The notes: a model not told the origin generated them from the sequence alone. A DNA stretch of 64,000 bases from Gnetum montanum (GCA_015680685.1 MNCI01010451.1:26337-90336), one strand, 5' to 3'; counted from the first letter of the stretch, positions 35,204 to 46,649 are shown. Translations and numbers: made by a program.

Positions 35204-38130
35204 ATGAAAGTTCTTTCCTACAATTGTAGGGAACATGGTACCTTGTATAAGCATCATACCCTAAAGGAGTTGGTGCATGAGGAAAATTGTGATGTGGTTT
35301 GTCTTTAAGAAACTAGGCTGAACGTGTCAAATTGCTCCCTTCTCAAATGGCAGGGATGGTACTATTCATTTGTGCATTGTTGTGGCAAGGCAGGGGGCTT
35401 GGCTACTTTGGCACATCATCCATTTGGGGTGATTGATGACTCTCTGTGGAGTCTTGTAGTATTTCTTACATCGAAGGGCCTTTGGGTGATCAATTTTTAT
35501 GGGTCTCAATCTTGGCAAGATAGACTTCATTAGCTGACATAGGTGGTTAAGAGGGTGTTGGACCTACAAATGGGTTCTCATTGGGGACTAACCAAAGGTT
35601 ACATTCTTGGGAAAAGACTAGCTCTGGGGAGGGATTAGATTTGCATCCTCCTCTTGGTAGTGAGGAGTTTCTCTTGTTCTTACGACAACACAATTTGGCT
35701 GACTTGGAGCTCCTGGGGACCAACAAATGGAGTGGGCAAGTAGGGTGATGTCCTGGATTGACTGGGCTTGGGTCCATGTTGAACTATTTCAGATTTTTGA
35801 TTTGTAGCTTACTTGCATGGCTAGATAGTTTTCAAACCATCAAGCCCTTGTGTGCTTGCTTCAACCTTCTTGGAGGCCACCACCGGTTCCTTTTCGTTTT
35901 GAGCGTGTATGGTTGTTGAAACCCTGGTTGTGGGGTTTGGTTGAACGCATATGGGGTGAGTACGAAGAGTCCTTCCTAGAACCATGGGATTTCTTGACAT
36001 CTGGTCTTAGCTCCCTGAAAAAGGGCATTTAAGGCTTGCCATTGGAGCTAAAGTACCCTTTTAGAGGTTCTCGATGCAGTCTCCTATCTCAACTAGCTGA
36101 AGTTCAATGTAGGTAGGAGTAGGGGGAGGCGATGGAGGAAGAAGAGAGATCACTATCGTTGGAGTTACACTCTCTTGCTGCAAAAGAGGAAGTTTATTGG
36201 AGGGAGTGGTCAAGAGTTCAATGGCTCAAGGACGGGGATAGGAATACTCAGTTTTTCTTTGCGGCTGCTAATGCTAGTTGTGCGGGGAAACAAATCACTT
36301 GGTTGCGCAAGTGGTCTATGGTGGTTCCCTAGCCAGAAGAGATTGCCCAAGGGATACAAACCTTCTGGAACATTGTCTAGTCTGGGGGAGAATCCTCCCC
36401 AGTGTTGGTTACTATGCAATGGGTGTGTAATGAGCAGGATAATGTGCCTCTTGTCGCCCATGTATCTGCGGCTGAGCTGGCCATAGCCATTGACTCATTG
36501 AAGGCTGGCACTGCTTTGGGACTTGATGGATGGCCAGTGGAGTTCTTCGAAGAGTTCCTAGACATTATTGGCCCTAATCTTCTAGATGCATTCAACCTTA
36601 TGTTTTAGTGGGGTTAGGTGTGTAGGGAGATTAATTGTTTGAGGATTGTTATGTTGCCTAAAAATTCTAGTCTAATGCTACCTACACACTGTCGCCCAAC
36701 TAGGGTGTGTAATATGTTGTTGCGGATTTTTGCTAAGGTTTTGGTTAAACAACTTCAGCCATTGATGCTGGCCTTGGTAGTGAGTAATCAGGTTGGGTTT
36801 GTAAAAGGGAGATTTATACAAGATTAGATCCTTCTGCTACAAGAGGCAGTGCATTCCATTCAAAGTGCAAAATTTCCAAGTATGTGCATGACAGTTGACA
36901 TCACCAAAGCTTATGACATGGTTAGTTGGCAGGCCCTCAAGGACATTATGCTTCGCGAAGGCATACATCCGCATTTTGTTGATTTGTGTTTGAGTCTGCA
37001 GAACACGAGTGGCTTTGGGGATTTTTCTTCCCCTCAAGGGGGCTACGGTAGGGGGACCCTTTGTCTCGTTATCTTTTCATTATTGTCATGGACATGATGA
37101 AGTTATATCTTGCGAAGGAGGGGGTTCGGGGACTGAATTTTTCTGGGCACACATGCCTCACTGAACATTATGCTGATGATGCAATTATTATGACCAAGGT
37201 AATGATGCCTTAGGCTTGGTTGATCAATCGGGTGCTTGACCAAATGGCTAGGGAAGTGGGGTTTAAGCCAAATTGGGCCAAGTCAACGATCCATTTTTTC
37301 AATATTGATGTTCATGTGGGTTGACACGTTTGTCAATTTTTGCGGATGTTGTCGAGTATGGACAAGGAGTCCTATCTTGGGATCCCTATTTTTATATGGC
37401 ATAGATGGGCGACCTAGACTCTACTAGTAATGCGGCTTCTAAACCATATGGAACATTGATCTAATAGATTTTTATCGCAACATGGTAAGGTCATTCTAGC
37501 TTCGACAATGTTGATGGTAGTAACTAGATACACAACTTTGGTGGCTACTCCCCTGAAAGGAGTGGTTGCAAAAACAAATCAATTCATTAGAGATTTTATT
37601 TGGTCAAGTGGGAAGCGGGGAAGCAAACTTCACCTGCTAGGTTGGGATTAGGTTGCGAGGCCAAAAAGGGTAGGAGGTTTGGGGGTTTTGAAATTTGAAG
37701 ATGTGATTTTAATAGGTCACCAGCTGGTTATCAATCAATTGCTTCAACGGCATGAGTGCCAAACCCTTGGGCGCGAATAATGAGATACAAATACACGCTA
37801 TGGGTGTCAAGGGTTGGTGATTCCCATGTGTGGCGTAACATTTGCACCCATGCACACGAGCTAGGGTGTTGGGTTGCTTTGGGGCTGATGCCAAAGGATA
37901 CACTGAAAATAATGTATCCGCTGCAAGATAGATGGAAACAATTATGGCATGGTAAGATACTAGAGAAACTCAAATGTTTTTGCTGGCTATTACAACATGA
38001 TGCACTTTTGATGAGATGGCAACTGCAGTGGCGAGGCATTATCAACAATAATGGATGTCCAATGTGCCAGAATGATGTTGAAACCTCTCAGCACGTTTTA
38101 TTAAGTTGTCCTTTTGTTGTGGTTTGGTAG
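35204..38130 (+). pseudogene. L1 ORF2 remains: endonuclease, reverse transcriptase, C-terminal zinc domain
   Basis: ATG at 35204: 'MKVLSYNCREHGTL', 'LVHEENCDVVCL.ETRL' is the start of the APE-type endonuclease. The RT follows: 'REWSRVQWLKDGDRNTQFFF' (about 36200), 'LKAGTALGLDGWPVEFFEEF', 'NQVGFVKGRFIQD', 'MTVDITKAYDMVSWQALK' and the active site 'YADDA' (37169-37183). Then the zf-RVT block 'KLKCFCWLLQHDALL' to 'GCPMCQNDVETSQHVLLSCPF' (about 37960-38120). The frame changes once between about 37330 and 37700, and stops are scattered. This is the standard plant L1 layout up to here. Confidence 0.85.
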
Positions 38131-39633
38131 GGTGTGTGCTGACCTCCATCATTGCTGGCCACAAGTAACAGTTTTAATACGTCAATGTTGTGGCACCTGT
38201 GGAAGGCCAAGAACACTAAAGTGTTTTGGCCTGACAAAGTGCCTTTGCCCGATTTGGTTGCTATCTTGGCATTGCATTTGTGGTGGGAGGTTTGTGCCGT
38301 TATGGGTGTGATGCCCACATTCGAGTCTGAGGTTGAGTTTTTCAAGCACAACCAGGAGCTATGGGACATCGTTCAATAGATGGTGTGGGTTGATGTGCTG
38401 TTGCTACTTGTTGGAGATTTGGACCTTCCTGACACTAGCTTTTATGCTAATTGGCAGGGGGATTGCACTTCCTTTTGAGGGGTTTCCATATCCTTGATGG
38501 AGCAAGCCATTGTTGATTATTTGGGGGTGTCAACCATTGGTGAAGTCATTTTGCCTACTACTAGGGGTTTACAAGATGCAGCTGCGTTTTTTCTGGTCAA
38601 TCGGCCTAGGATGGTTAGTGGTCAAGTATTGAAGTTGGCTCTACCAATGGTGTGGAAGGTGGCAATGGAGCTGGTTGAACAATATTTCGTTCAATCCACC
38701 AATGTTTGGAAGCTCCAAGGGCTTCAGTTTGCTTTCCTTCACTGTATGAAGGAGGCACAACCTATTAATTTGCCAAGATTTTTCTTCAAGTTGCTAAAGA
38801 GGCATCACTCTGGTTTAATTCTTGCTCTTTGGTAGGTTGTGATGCTGCTGGATTCTATCCCATGGCCAATTGTCCATAAATATTATTGTTGTCAAGTGCG
38901 GCTTGCAGCCCTTTCTCAAGGGGTTGTGAGAGGTGCCCCTTTGGTTTCTCCCCAGGAGGTTCTTGAGGAGTGGCCAGTTCAGATGAGTGCTCCTATTGTT
39001 AGTTGGTTATTAGAGGATGCTGTGGAGCAAGTGAGGGAGGAGGAATGAAAATGGTGAGAAGCGGTCATCCTTCAACTAATGAAATTGGTGTGCGAAAAAA
39101 CGCTAGCTGAATGGAAGAGGCATCAAGAGGAGCTAGAGCGACTTAGGCGAAAGGTGGAGCGATAGGAAGCTCAAAAATTGTAGGGACAAGAGGAGGAGCT
39201 ATGTAGATAGGTGAGGGAGGAGCTCCGCTAGGAGAAGGATGAGCATAGGCGTTGGGTGGCTGTTGAGAAAGAGGAGGCAGACAAGGCCTTGACAGAAGAG
39301 CTCCTGATGCAACAGTGCTTCAAAAAGGCCCAAGAGGTCAAGGTCCAGCACTGGCTTTTTAATGGCAAATGCCCATATCCTCTTATGGGCATCAACCATG
39401 ATGCACCGTGGGCTGAGTTGCAGAGACATATATGGTTGGTGGCAATGAAGTATCATCTGGACAAAACTAAAGATTTGCCAGATGTGGAACGTTCATAGGT
39501 GGAGTGGGATTTTTTGGAGTTTCAGCAGGCTGTGAATTTTGTTGCATTTGAGCAGCTCAAGTCTATCTTAGATCGGGTCCATAGTAAAGTGACTCATCGG
39601 TGTGCTTGTGTTGCTCTTCCCTGCCATGTTTAA
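38131..39633 (+). pseudogene. Unusual ~500-codon C-terminal extension of the L1 ORF2 frame
   Basis: After the zinc domain the same reading frame runs on to TAA at 39631-39633, interrupted only by TAG/TGA codons of a kind made by single transitions. It covers the normal 'WKAKNTKVFW' end, then helical regions including 'LQFAFLHCMKEAQPINLPRF', 'SAPIVSWLLEDAVEQVREEE', a charged coiled coil (about 39094-39310: 'EWKRHQEELERLRRKVER', 'VAVEKEEADKALTEELL') and a C-terminal 'LFNGKCPYPLMGINHDAPW' block. I know no L1 RNase H or other standard domain matching it. It lies inside the target duplications, so it travelled with the LINE. It could instead be a separate ORF3 in the same frame. Confidence 0.6.
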
Positions 39634-40121
39634 GGGGGGTTCGGATGTTTTTGTCTGTGTTCAAGGTTGGGGGGTGTGGAATTTTGGTCTGGAAAGGGGG
39701 GCAGGCTTAGTCCAGCCTGGTTTTGTTGGTGACTGTTATGGTTTACTATCTATTGTGTTCTCTGTGTGTGAATAGGCCCAGGGAGGGCTGGTTGTTGGGG
39801 GGATTTTGCCTTATTTCTTTTTGGACAGGTCGTTGTTGTACAGCTGCTATGTACTTTATGTTTATTTTGTTAATATGAGTTACCCAACCTTCTCTCCAAA
39901 AGAGAAAAACCCAAAGCTTAGATATCTTTTTTAATTCTTTCGTACTAAATATATTTGGTCTACCTCTTTGTCATTCTTTCTCTATTTCAATTAAGCAACA
40001 CATCTTCATTGGTGCATTTTTTGGTCATCTTTGCACAAGACAACTCTCCTTAATCATTTCATCTATGAGGGCTACCGCCAAACTTCCCCTAATAAGGGAA
40101 TTATTGATTCTATCTTTTATA

Positions 40122-40268
40122 GTGATACCCAACTTCCACATTAGGATTTGCATCTTTGTAATACCCAACTTCCACATTAGGATTTGCATCTTTGTAATAC
40201 CTAACTTCCACATTAGGATTTGCATCTTTGTGATACCCAACTTCCACATTAGGATTTGCATCTTTGTC
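40122..40268. repeat. Tandem repeat, about 36-bp unit x4
   Basis: CCCAACTTCCACATTAGG, ATTTGCATCTTTGTAATA is repeated four times with single changes. The other RTE copy has a single diverged counterpart near 29200-29235, so the expansion happened after insertion. Confidence 0.85.
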
Positions 40269-40604
40269 ATATGTATACATTGAATTTGGTGCTTTTTATA
40301 GGTTAAAATTTCTCACCATATAAGATCATACATAGATCTGACGACAGTTTTCTAAGTTCTGTTAGTTTTTAGCTGCACAGTATTTCGTGTGCTGATCAGT
40401 TCTCTGTCATACTCATTTTACATGTATGAGGTCTTGTCTTAATGGCGTTCTTGTGTTATGGTACATAAGCAATTCAGGTGTATTGTATTTTAATAGAATT
40501 TTGAGATAATTGAAAGACCATACTTTTTGCTCATTTTTTTCTCTTTCCTAAGACTCTTTGCTCCATTGTGTGATTTTTAAACGACATGGTGATCATCTAT
40601 GCAG

Positions 40605-41714
40605 GTTTGGGATTTGATTAAACTTGTGAACTATTTATCCACAAGAGATGATATTGCCCCTTCCTTCATAGGGATTACCGGTGAATCATTAGGTGGTGAA
40701 GCAGTTAACCCTTTATTATTGTAACATTTGCTATAAGCCATTTGTTTTTCCACTTTCTTTTGTTTCCCTACAATTATTTCAGTTCCTTTATAGAAACTAC
40801 GGATTGCTTGGAAATGTTGAGATCCTAGTTTTTTACTAGTTTCTGATATCTGAAGTATAGTGTTATATCATACTTTATCAATTTCAGGTTTGATTTTTTT
40901 CCCTAAAAAGCAATTGTTTTAAACATTTTCTACCAGGAATGCATGCTTGGTTTGCAGAAGCAGCTGAACCTCGCTACTCTGTTATTGTTCCAATAATAGG
41001 GGTCCATGTTTGTGAACCTTGATGGTAAATGTTCATGTTGAAAATCTTTCAACGTTGTGTCTTGACAATTCAATTCAAGATATTTTATGACCAGCAAACA
41101 CTTGCAGAATTTTCAATGGGCAATAGAGAACGATAAATGGCATGCTCGAGTTGCAAGCATAAAAAATGTGTTTGAAGGTTGATTCAAGAAACAAGAACTT
41201 ATTCACTTTGATGTAAACCACCCAACCATCAGAGTTAACCTTAAAATTCATTTGTTGGTTACAGAGGCAAAACCAAATCTCAATAGAGCAGACATAGATG
41301 CAGAAGTTGTAAAAATGGTACATCTTATGTGAGGAATAACTTGTCATGCTTTTAGGAAACCTATCTTCTTCCGTTTTTCAATCATAAAACTGTAAAGGCT
41401 TTCCAGTGATAATTATTTCTATATCAGGTATGGGATAGAATAGCCCCTGGTTTGGCATATTGTTTTGATGCTCCTTTCTCTATTTCTTCCATTGTGCCAC
41501 GACCTTTGTTGATAGTAAATGGTAAGCTTCATATTTTGGGCAATGTGCTAATGTGGGTATTTGATTTTGTTTTGAGTATGCTTGTAATTGTTCCTGAAGC
41601 TTACAAAACTTGTCAGGTGAGGAAGACCCTCGCTGTCCTGTGGAAGGTTTGCAGGAAATCATCTCAAGGACCGAGGAGCTGTACAGGCTGGCTAAACTTC
41701 TAGAGAGGTTCAAG
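40605..41714 (+). CDS. Hydrolase exons 7-12 with nucleophile Ser and acid Asp
   Basis: Six exons with GT-AG borders and matching phases (1, 0, 1, 0, 1, 0 at their ends). Exon 7: 'VWDLIKLVNYLSTRDDI' then the nucleophile elbow 'GITGESLGG'. Exon 8: 'MHAWFAEAAEPRYSVIVPIIG'. Exon 9: 'NFQWAIENDKWHARV'. Exon 10: 'AKPNLNRADIDAEVVKM'. Exon 11: 'VWDRIAPGLAYCFDAPFS' to 'VPRPLLIVNG'. Exon 12: 'EEDPRCPVEGLQEIISRTEE' to 'LERFK'. These follow the order and spacing of the family, with no stop or shift. Confidence 0.85.
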
Positions 41715-43812
41715 GTGCACTAATAGTTTTATGTGTTTGGGAACATGGTTTCAGTTAAATTTGAGTGAATAAGATAAGACAGTTGATGGCATTTTCCACT
41801 CTTCAAAAAATGGAGTGAATTACTTGTTCCACCTCAGAATTTTTGCATTTATACATGCTATTTTCTATTGTTAATATGAGACTCAGACCTCTTGAAGATT
41901 CCCAAGGACAGACTTGAGTGAGGGATCAAAAGAGTTGGACAATTAAAATGGCAAATGCAGATTATGTGACATTGCTAAGACTGGTATATCTATAAAAGTC
42001 AGAGTGCATTATTAGTAGCAGAATTATGTGCTAAAGGCAAATGATGTCTCTGCTTCCATCATGGTTAAATGAGTTTGAAGCCTGCTTAAAGATTATAATA
42101 AATCACTGAAAGAAGTAAGATGTAAAGAATTCAGGCCAGCGTAGTATGTTAGCAATGCCCTTTATTACTTCCCCTCTAGCTTGCCATTAACGTCCCAGCA
42201 CCTTGTTTCCAGTGAGGATTCAAATATGTGCCATCAGATGAAGCAAAGCCATTAACACCAACAGCACAGAAAGTCCTTATAATCACTTGCTACATCACCA
42301 GGTCTATCAAGGTAAGTGAAAAAATGGAGTTCATTGCTTGATTTTCTCTAGATGATCTGAGGATTCATGGTTCAACAAGGAGCTACTAATCTGTTGTTCT
42401 GTAATAGAGGATATGCATGCTTCTTTCTATATAAAAGAAACAATGCAGTGTCCACTTTGTCTAGAATGTCCATCTAAGCTTCCTAGTATGAGTTTTTCAT
42501 TTTCATCATTCAGTTAGTATCCTTGCCATGGCCACTATCAACATGCAGAAGTAACTCAGGTTCTCCTTTAGTTCCTGCTTACTGTCCTGAGATGCTAACA
42601 GACATAGGATCATCTTTTTTTATCTTAATGAACATTTGAGTGTGGCTGCTCCGTAATGGCCCTTTTTTAAATGTCTGTATGTATTAATTCATATTGATTT
42701 AAAAATCCGCAACTTTTTGCTCATTTGATAAAAAATAGCCAATTTAATAGCTGTAAAATGTCTTCACTACATGGCAACTTTTATAGGTGAGTTTTTTCTG
42801 AAAATAGTGCAAATGACTTTTTTGAAAAAATTATGAATATTTTCTGGTTTTTTTTTTGACATTTTGTACAATGCTAAAAGAAGATTCGAAACTTCAGAAA
42901 TACAAAAAATGCTAACAATTAAACTAATAAGGCGATAAATAACATCAATTGCTTTTATTCTTTTCTCATTTTATTGTCCTTCAGACTGGTTTGAGTGTAA
43001 TTGGCTACAAAATTTGTGTAAGTTTGAAATTCTTGCAATGATCATGTAAATTTCTCTATTTTTAAGTGCAGATTCTGTTTTAAATTACTGTCAAGGAATT
43101 TGGAAGTGACTGTGATAGAAATGTGATTTGTTATATTCCTTGATAGTTCTTCTAAATATGTACTGGGGTGTACCTATAGTCAAATTGTGTTGACTTTTGA
43201 CATCCCTAAAATAAATATATAAATAAATCATTGTATATTACATACAAATTGATCAGAGGGGCCATCATTTGAAATGCTTGTAAAACAGTTGTTTCTTAAG
43301 TTGTAAAGCATGGGTTTGATCGTGGGCACAGCCACTTGAAAAAGATTTGGCTTTTACTCATATATCAGCCCTCCAGAGACCCCACTTGATAGGATGAGTG
43401 TTGAGCCTCCATCTGAGAACCCTTTATACCTAGTATTTATTGGATATTTAAAGGTTATCCTTAAACAAAAATATAACACGATTTGGCGTTAATGACATGT
43501 TAAGGAAGATACGTCAAAGTCAGGGATACAAAGAAAATTATACGTGTCAGGTTATGCTTGCTTGCTTATGCACTTTTTATTATATTTATATAGATATTAT
43601 GTTCTCATTTTATTTTTGCAGGTTTATAATCTGTCATAAAAAATCTTCAACATGCCGGTTTTTTTATCAATGTTTTTTTTTTTTTTCAAATGTTTGTTGG
43701 ATTTTCAATTTTTTGACTTTATCATGCAGTAAAAATTTTCTCAATATTTTATATTTTTTTTATAAATGTTTACTCTGAACCAAAAAACTGCATTTGATGA
43801 TACTGCTAATAG
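40700..43812. other. Hydrolase introns 7-12, mostly plain intron sequence
   Basis: Short introns separate exons 7-12. Intron 12 (41715-43812) is 2.1 kb and unremarkable except for a SINE-like patch around 43260-43450 with a weak B box (GGGTTTGATCG, 43312-43322). No other gene is seen. Confidence 0.5.
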
Positions 43813-43886
43813 TTCGTTGCTGAACATGGCAATGTCATTGTATGACACCATTTATGGTCAAAGAGGCAAGCAACTGGTTTGATTAG
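43813..43886 (+). pseudogene. Hydrolase last exon, frameshifted at the catalytic histidine
   Basis: After a TAATAG acceptor the frame set by exon 12 reads 'FVAEHGNVIV' and stops at TGA (43843-43845). Shifting one base restores 'HCMTPFMVKEASNWFD' followed by TAG (43884-43886) and 'FL', which is the family's C-terminal 'GH.MT..MVKE.SDWFD.FL'. So one base is missing between Asn and the catalytic His (CAT 43836-43838), and the codon before the last conserved residues is a stop. Two independent lesions in one exon argue for pseudogenisation. Confidence 0.75.
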
Positions 43887-43889
43887 TTC

Positions 43890-46257
43890 TTGATGGTACG
43901 TTGATTCATTTAAAAATTACTAATAAAACCAAGCTTACTCTTTGAATCAATCTTGTTTTGCAGAACGAATGGACCAAGTCTAATAAAGATTAGCAAGGTA
44001 AATTATGGTGCAGTACAACTGCATTTATAGTGAAGCACTGTTACCAATTCTATCATTTAACAATAGGACATGCTTTATGAGAATTTTGCAAATAGTATAG
44101 TAGCAATCAAATGATATTGACAAATAAACTGGAGGCATCTTGCAAATATTTAATCTTTGAATTATCTACATTTTGTAAAAATGTTTTCTCAAGGATTTCA
44201 TTACTCTTTGAACTAACGTTTTCTTAATGTTTGTTTATAATTTTGTGAATATGTTAATGCTGGAATTTTGATTTTTTTTTTTGTAATTCAGTTTTTAATA
44301 TTTGCCACATGAAAATGCCACAATATTTACCACTTTTTTTTGGTAATTCAGTATTCAATAACTTTTTAGTGTAGCTAAAGATTGTGAAATTAGCCTCTAA
44401 TTCACATTGATTATTGACTTATTTGAAAAGATGCTTCCAAGTTGCAATGTTAAATAATCAATTACATTACAAAGTAGCTAAGTTAAACAATTTGGTCAAT
44501 ACTTTGAATGAACCTTGGAACATTATCAATTTAAAAAAAAAACACAAAATGCATATGATACTATCTAGCATAGTTTGACCTATAAGAATAAGAAGTAATG
44601 TAACTTTACTTCCACATTGCATTGCATGCTCACTACTATCTATCTTTAGAAACTTACATAAACCTTACTACCATGTGCTCCCATCTATTGCAACATGATA
44701 TACAAATCAAATAATACATCTTTTTGTTATACAACTATCTTGGTTCATCAATTATGAAGTATACTTATAACAAAATTCATGAAGTTAAGTATAAGAAGAA
44801 GACTAAGTTCATAAAGAAGATGTCAATGAGGCATAAAGGAGACAATTTGAAAAGGAAATATAGTGTAGAAGATTGCTTATTAAAGATAGAATTTTATGAA
44901 TCAAGCTATTGCAACAAAGATTTATATGGAAAAAATGCATCTTAAAGGTTGAATTGCATAAGACTCAATGATAATCAAAATTTGAATTGCTCCTAACATT
45001 ACTAGTATTTTAATAGGCATATGCAAAGCATAGTAATGAATAGGGGATCATTCTATAAAAGATAAAATCAAAACCTTCAGGATTAACTTTGATGCAGCAA
45101 TCCATGGTAGCCTCATCTTATTTCAATTATTATTAATTATTTTCAACTTGTTTGCTTATTGCATCAAATTAAATGAGTTTGATGGTTGGAGCATACATTT
45201 AATGAAGAAATAAGGTCAAGGTAACATCATCGATTCCAAGGTAAAAACAATGATTATGTAAGAATTAATGACCTACAAAATCAAGTTTCCCACTTACTCT
45301 GCATTGGTTTTTTATTTTCCTATCTTATTGATGACTACTTCACATAATGTATATTTCAGAAAGGATGTAATAGTAATTGCAAAATTTAGAATTAATGAAG
45401 ATGTTGTACTAATATCAAAATTTTCAGAATAAATTACTAATAATAATCAAAGTTCTTGGATTTCTATATAAATATATCTTGACTCTCATTTTCCATAGAT
45501 TTATGGTCTACTATATTGAAGTCTTTTGTCCATTTGTAAAGCCCTCTACAATTTCAATGTCTAAGTGGCAAATGGACTAGTAATCTGCATTCCATTGAAC
45601 CTTCAATGTGTCAAAGTGCACAATGGTGATAAAGTCCCTTTCTACTTTTGGAATAAAATATAGTATCTAAAAAATTCATTCAAAATATTAACCACCATCG
45701 GACCATGAGTAATGTTGCTTGCTAGTGATCATTTCCTAGTAAAAACAAATCCTTAAATTTAAAGACTCATAGAAATTAAATGGCTTCAAGATCACATTAT
45801 TTAGATGTATAACATCAATAAGGTCCCTTTAAGCTTTCAAGGAAACCAAGAAGCTCTTCAAATATTGTCCAAAAAGTTGACCTCTATCAGACCAAGAGTG
45901 GTGATTGTTACTAGTGGTCAATTTCTAAGATACCATGAGTCGTGGCCTAAAATATATCAAAACTTAAGACCACAAGTTGTGGTGTGATTTCTTTATTACA
46001 AGTCGTGCTATGATCATGGTCTAAGAGACAATGGATTGTGATGGCCCAAAATTAGTAAAAAATTTGAAATAGTGACATCATCTCTATTACTCATCACAAG
46101 TTGGCCATGGATCATGGACTTGACTCTAGTCAACCCACAAGTTGACCATGGGTTGTGGCCTTAGCTCTAGTCAAACCACAAGTCATGGTCTAGTCATGGT
46201 GAAGCTTTAGATTTATGATTGCATAAGCTTATTGAGACATTAGACATGATGAACTAG
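43890..46257. other. Intergenic AT-rich region, nothing recognised
   Basis: Only chance frames. Around 45880-46210 a loose repetition of CCACAAGT-GTGG and CCATGGGTCGTGG-like words occurs, perhaps an old tandem array. Confidence 0.45.
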
Positions 46258-46333
46258 GTCATATATGTTAAAATTGAGATAGCTAACCCTATTTTGTTGG
46301 GAGAAGGTTAGGAAGATGATGATGATATTGAAA
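46258..46333 (+). mobile_element. RTE-type LINE 3' end remnant
   Basis: GCTAACCCTATTTTGTTGGGAGAAGG and then GATGATGATGAT is the usual RTE 3' terminus with its (GAT)n tail, here in plus orientation. It matches the end of the copy at 48140-49096 (ATCTCATTTTGTTGAGAGAACG, then ATGATGATGA). Confidence 0.6.
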
Positions 46334-46504
46334 GGTAGGTAGGCTGAAATATGGATGAATGATTTGGCTTACAATTTGGGCATCAACATGGACATGCGAG
46401 GAAACATGAGAGGCATGGAATGGATTAAAAGAAAGGCTACAATGATGAGATTTAACATCAAAATTATACATACCCTTTATCATACAAAAGAGGACTTCAA
46501 CGCA

Positions 46505-46647
46505 AAATATATTACTCATACTTACAAATTTATGACATAATTGGGGGTTGAAACAAAATGATATGTGCTCAAATTNAAATATATTACTCATACTTACAAA
46601 TTTATGACATAATTGGGGGTTGAAACAAAATGATATGTGCTCAAATT
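46505..46647. repeat. 71-bp exact duplication flanking a single N (assembly join)
   Basis: Bases 46505-46575 recur exactly at 46577-46647 with one N at 46576. As at 2829-2917 this looks like two contigs with an uncollapsed overlap. Confidence 0.85.
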
Positions 46648-46649
46648 TG

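Larger units (their letters stand above)
33780..39909 (+). mobile_element. Full-length L1-type LINE, inactive, with 14-bp target duplications
   Basis: CCCAAAGCTTAGAT at 33766-33779 and 39910-39923 brackets 6130 bases that start just before an ORF1 ATG and end AAAAGAGAAAAA. ORF1 (DUF4283-like region plus CCHC knuckle) is followed by ORF2 (endonuclease, RT, C-terminal zinc domain) and by a long extra coding extension. Higher GC than its surroundings and the perfect target duplication suggest it is younger than the RTE it interrupts. Numerous stops and at least one frameshift make it dead. Confidence 0.88.
33646..40380 (-). mobile_element. RTE-type LINE 3' end, minus strand, split by an L1 insertion
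   Basis: 33646-33779 starts CATCATCATCCTAGCC...TACATGGGGTC, the reversed RTE 3' end, like 28878 onward. The copy continues at 39924, where CATCTATGAGGGCTACCGCC, GCTTTTTATAGGTTAAAATT and CATATAAGATCATACATAG correspond to 29143-29310 of the other copy. The interruption is the L1 at 33780-39909. A four-fold 36-bp tandem repeat lies inside (40122-40268). No coding potential is left. Confidence 0.7.
18150..43886 (+). pseudogene. Alpha/beta-hydrolase (dienelactone-hydrolase-like), 13 exons, disrupted
   Basis: Joined exons encode about 350 residues of a plant alpha/beta-hydrolase family of unknown substrate. Exons: 18150-18216, 18314-18390, about 20353-20428, 28158-28286, 28361-28447, 28538-28591, 40605-40695, 40937-41007, 41108-41177, 41265-41317, 41428-41521, 41617-41714, 43813-43886. 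Phases fit throughout, with GT-AG borders except before exon 3. Landmarks are 'RGYVAVAVDSRYHGERAS', nucleophile Ser in 'GESLGG' (TCA 40686-40688), acid Asp in 'EEDPRCP' (GAC 41625-41627) and His in the last exon. Exon 3 lacks an AG acceptor and carries a frameshift. The last exon has a one-base loss just before the catalytic His and then an in-frame TAG. Introns 3 and 6 (7.7 and 12 kb) are full of transposons. Either this is a pseudogene or the sequence has errors at several points. Confidence 0.8.

Noticed and set aside
43260-43450. SINE-like patch with GGGTTTGATCG
   Set aside because: No convincing A box or tail; mentioned only within the intron entry.
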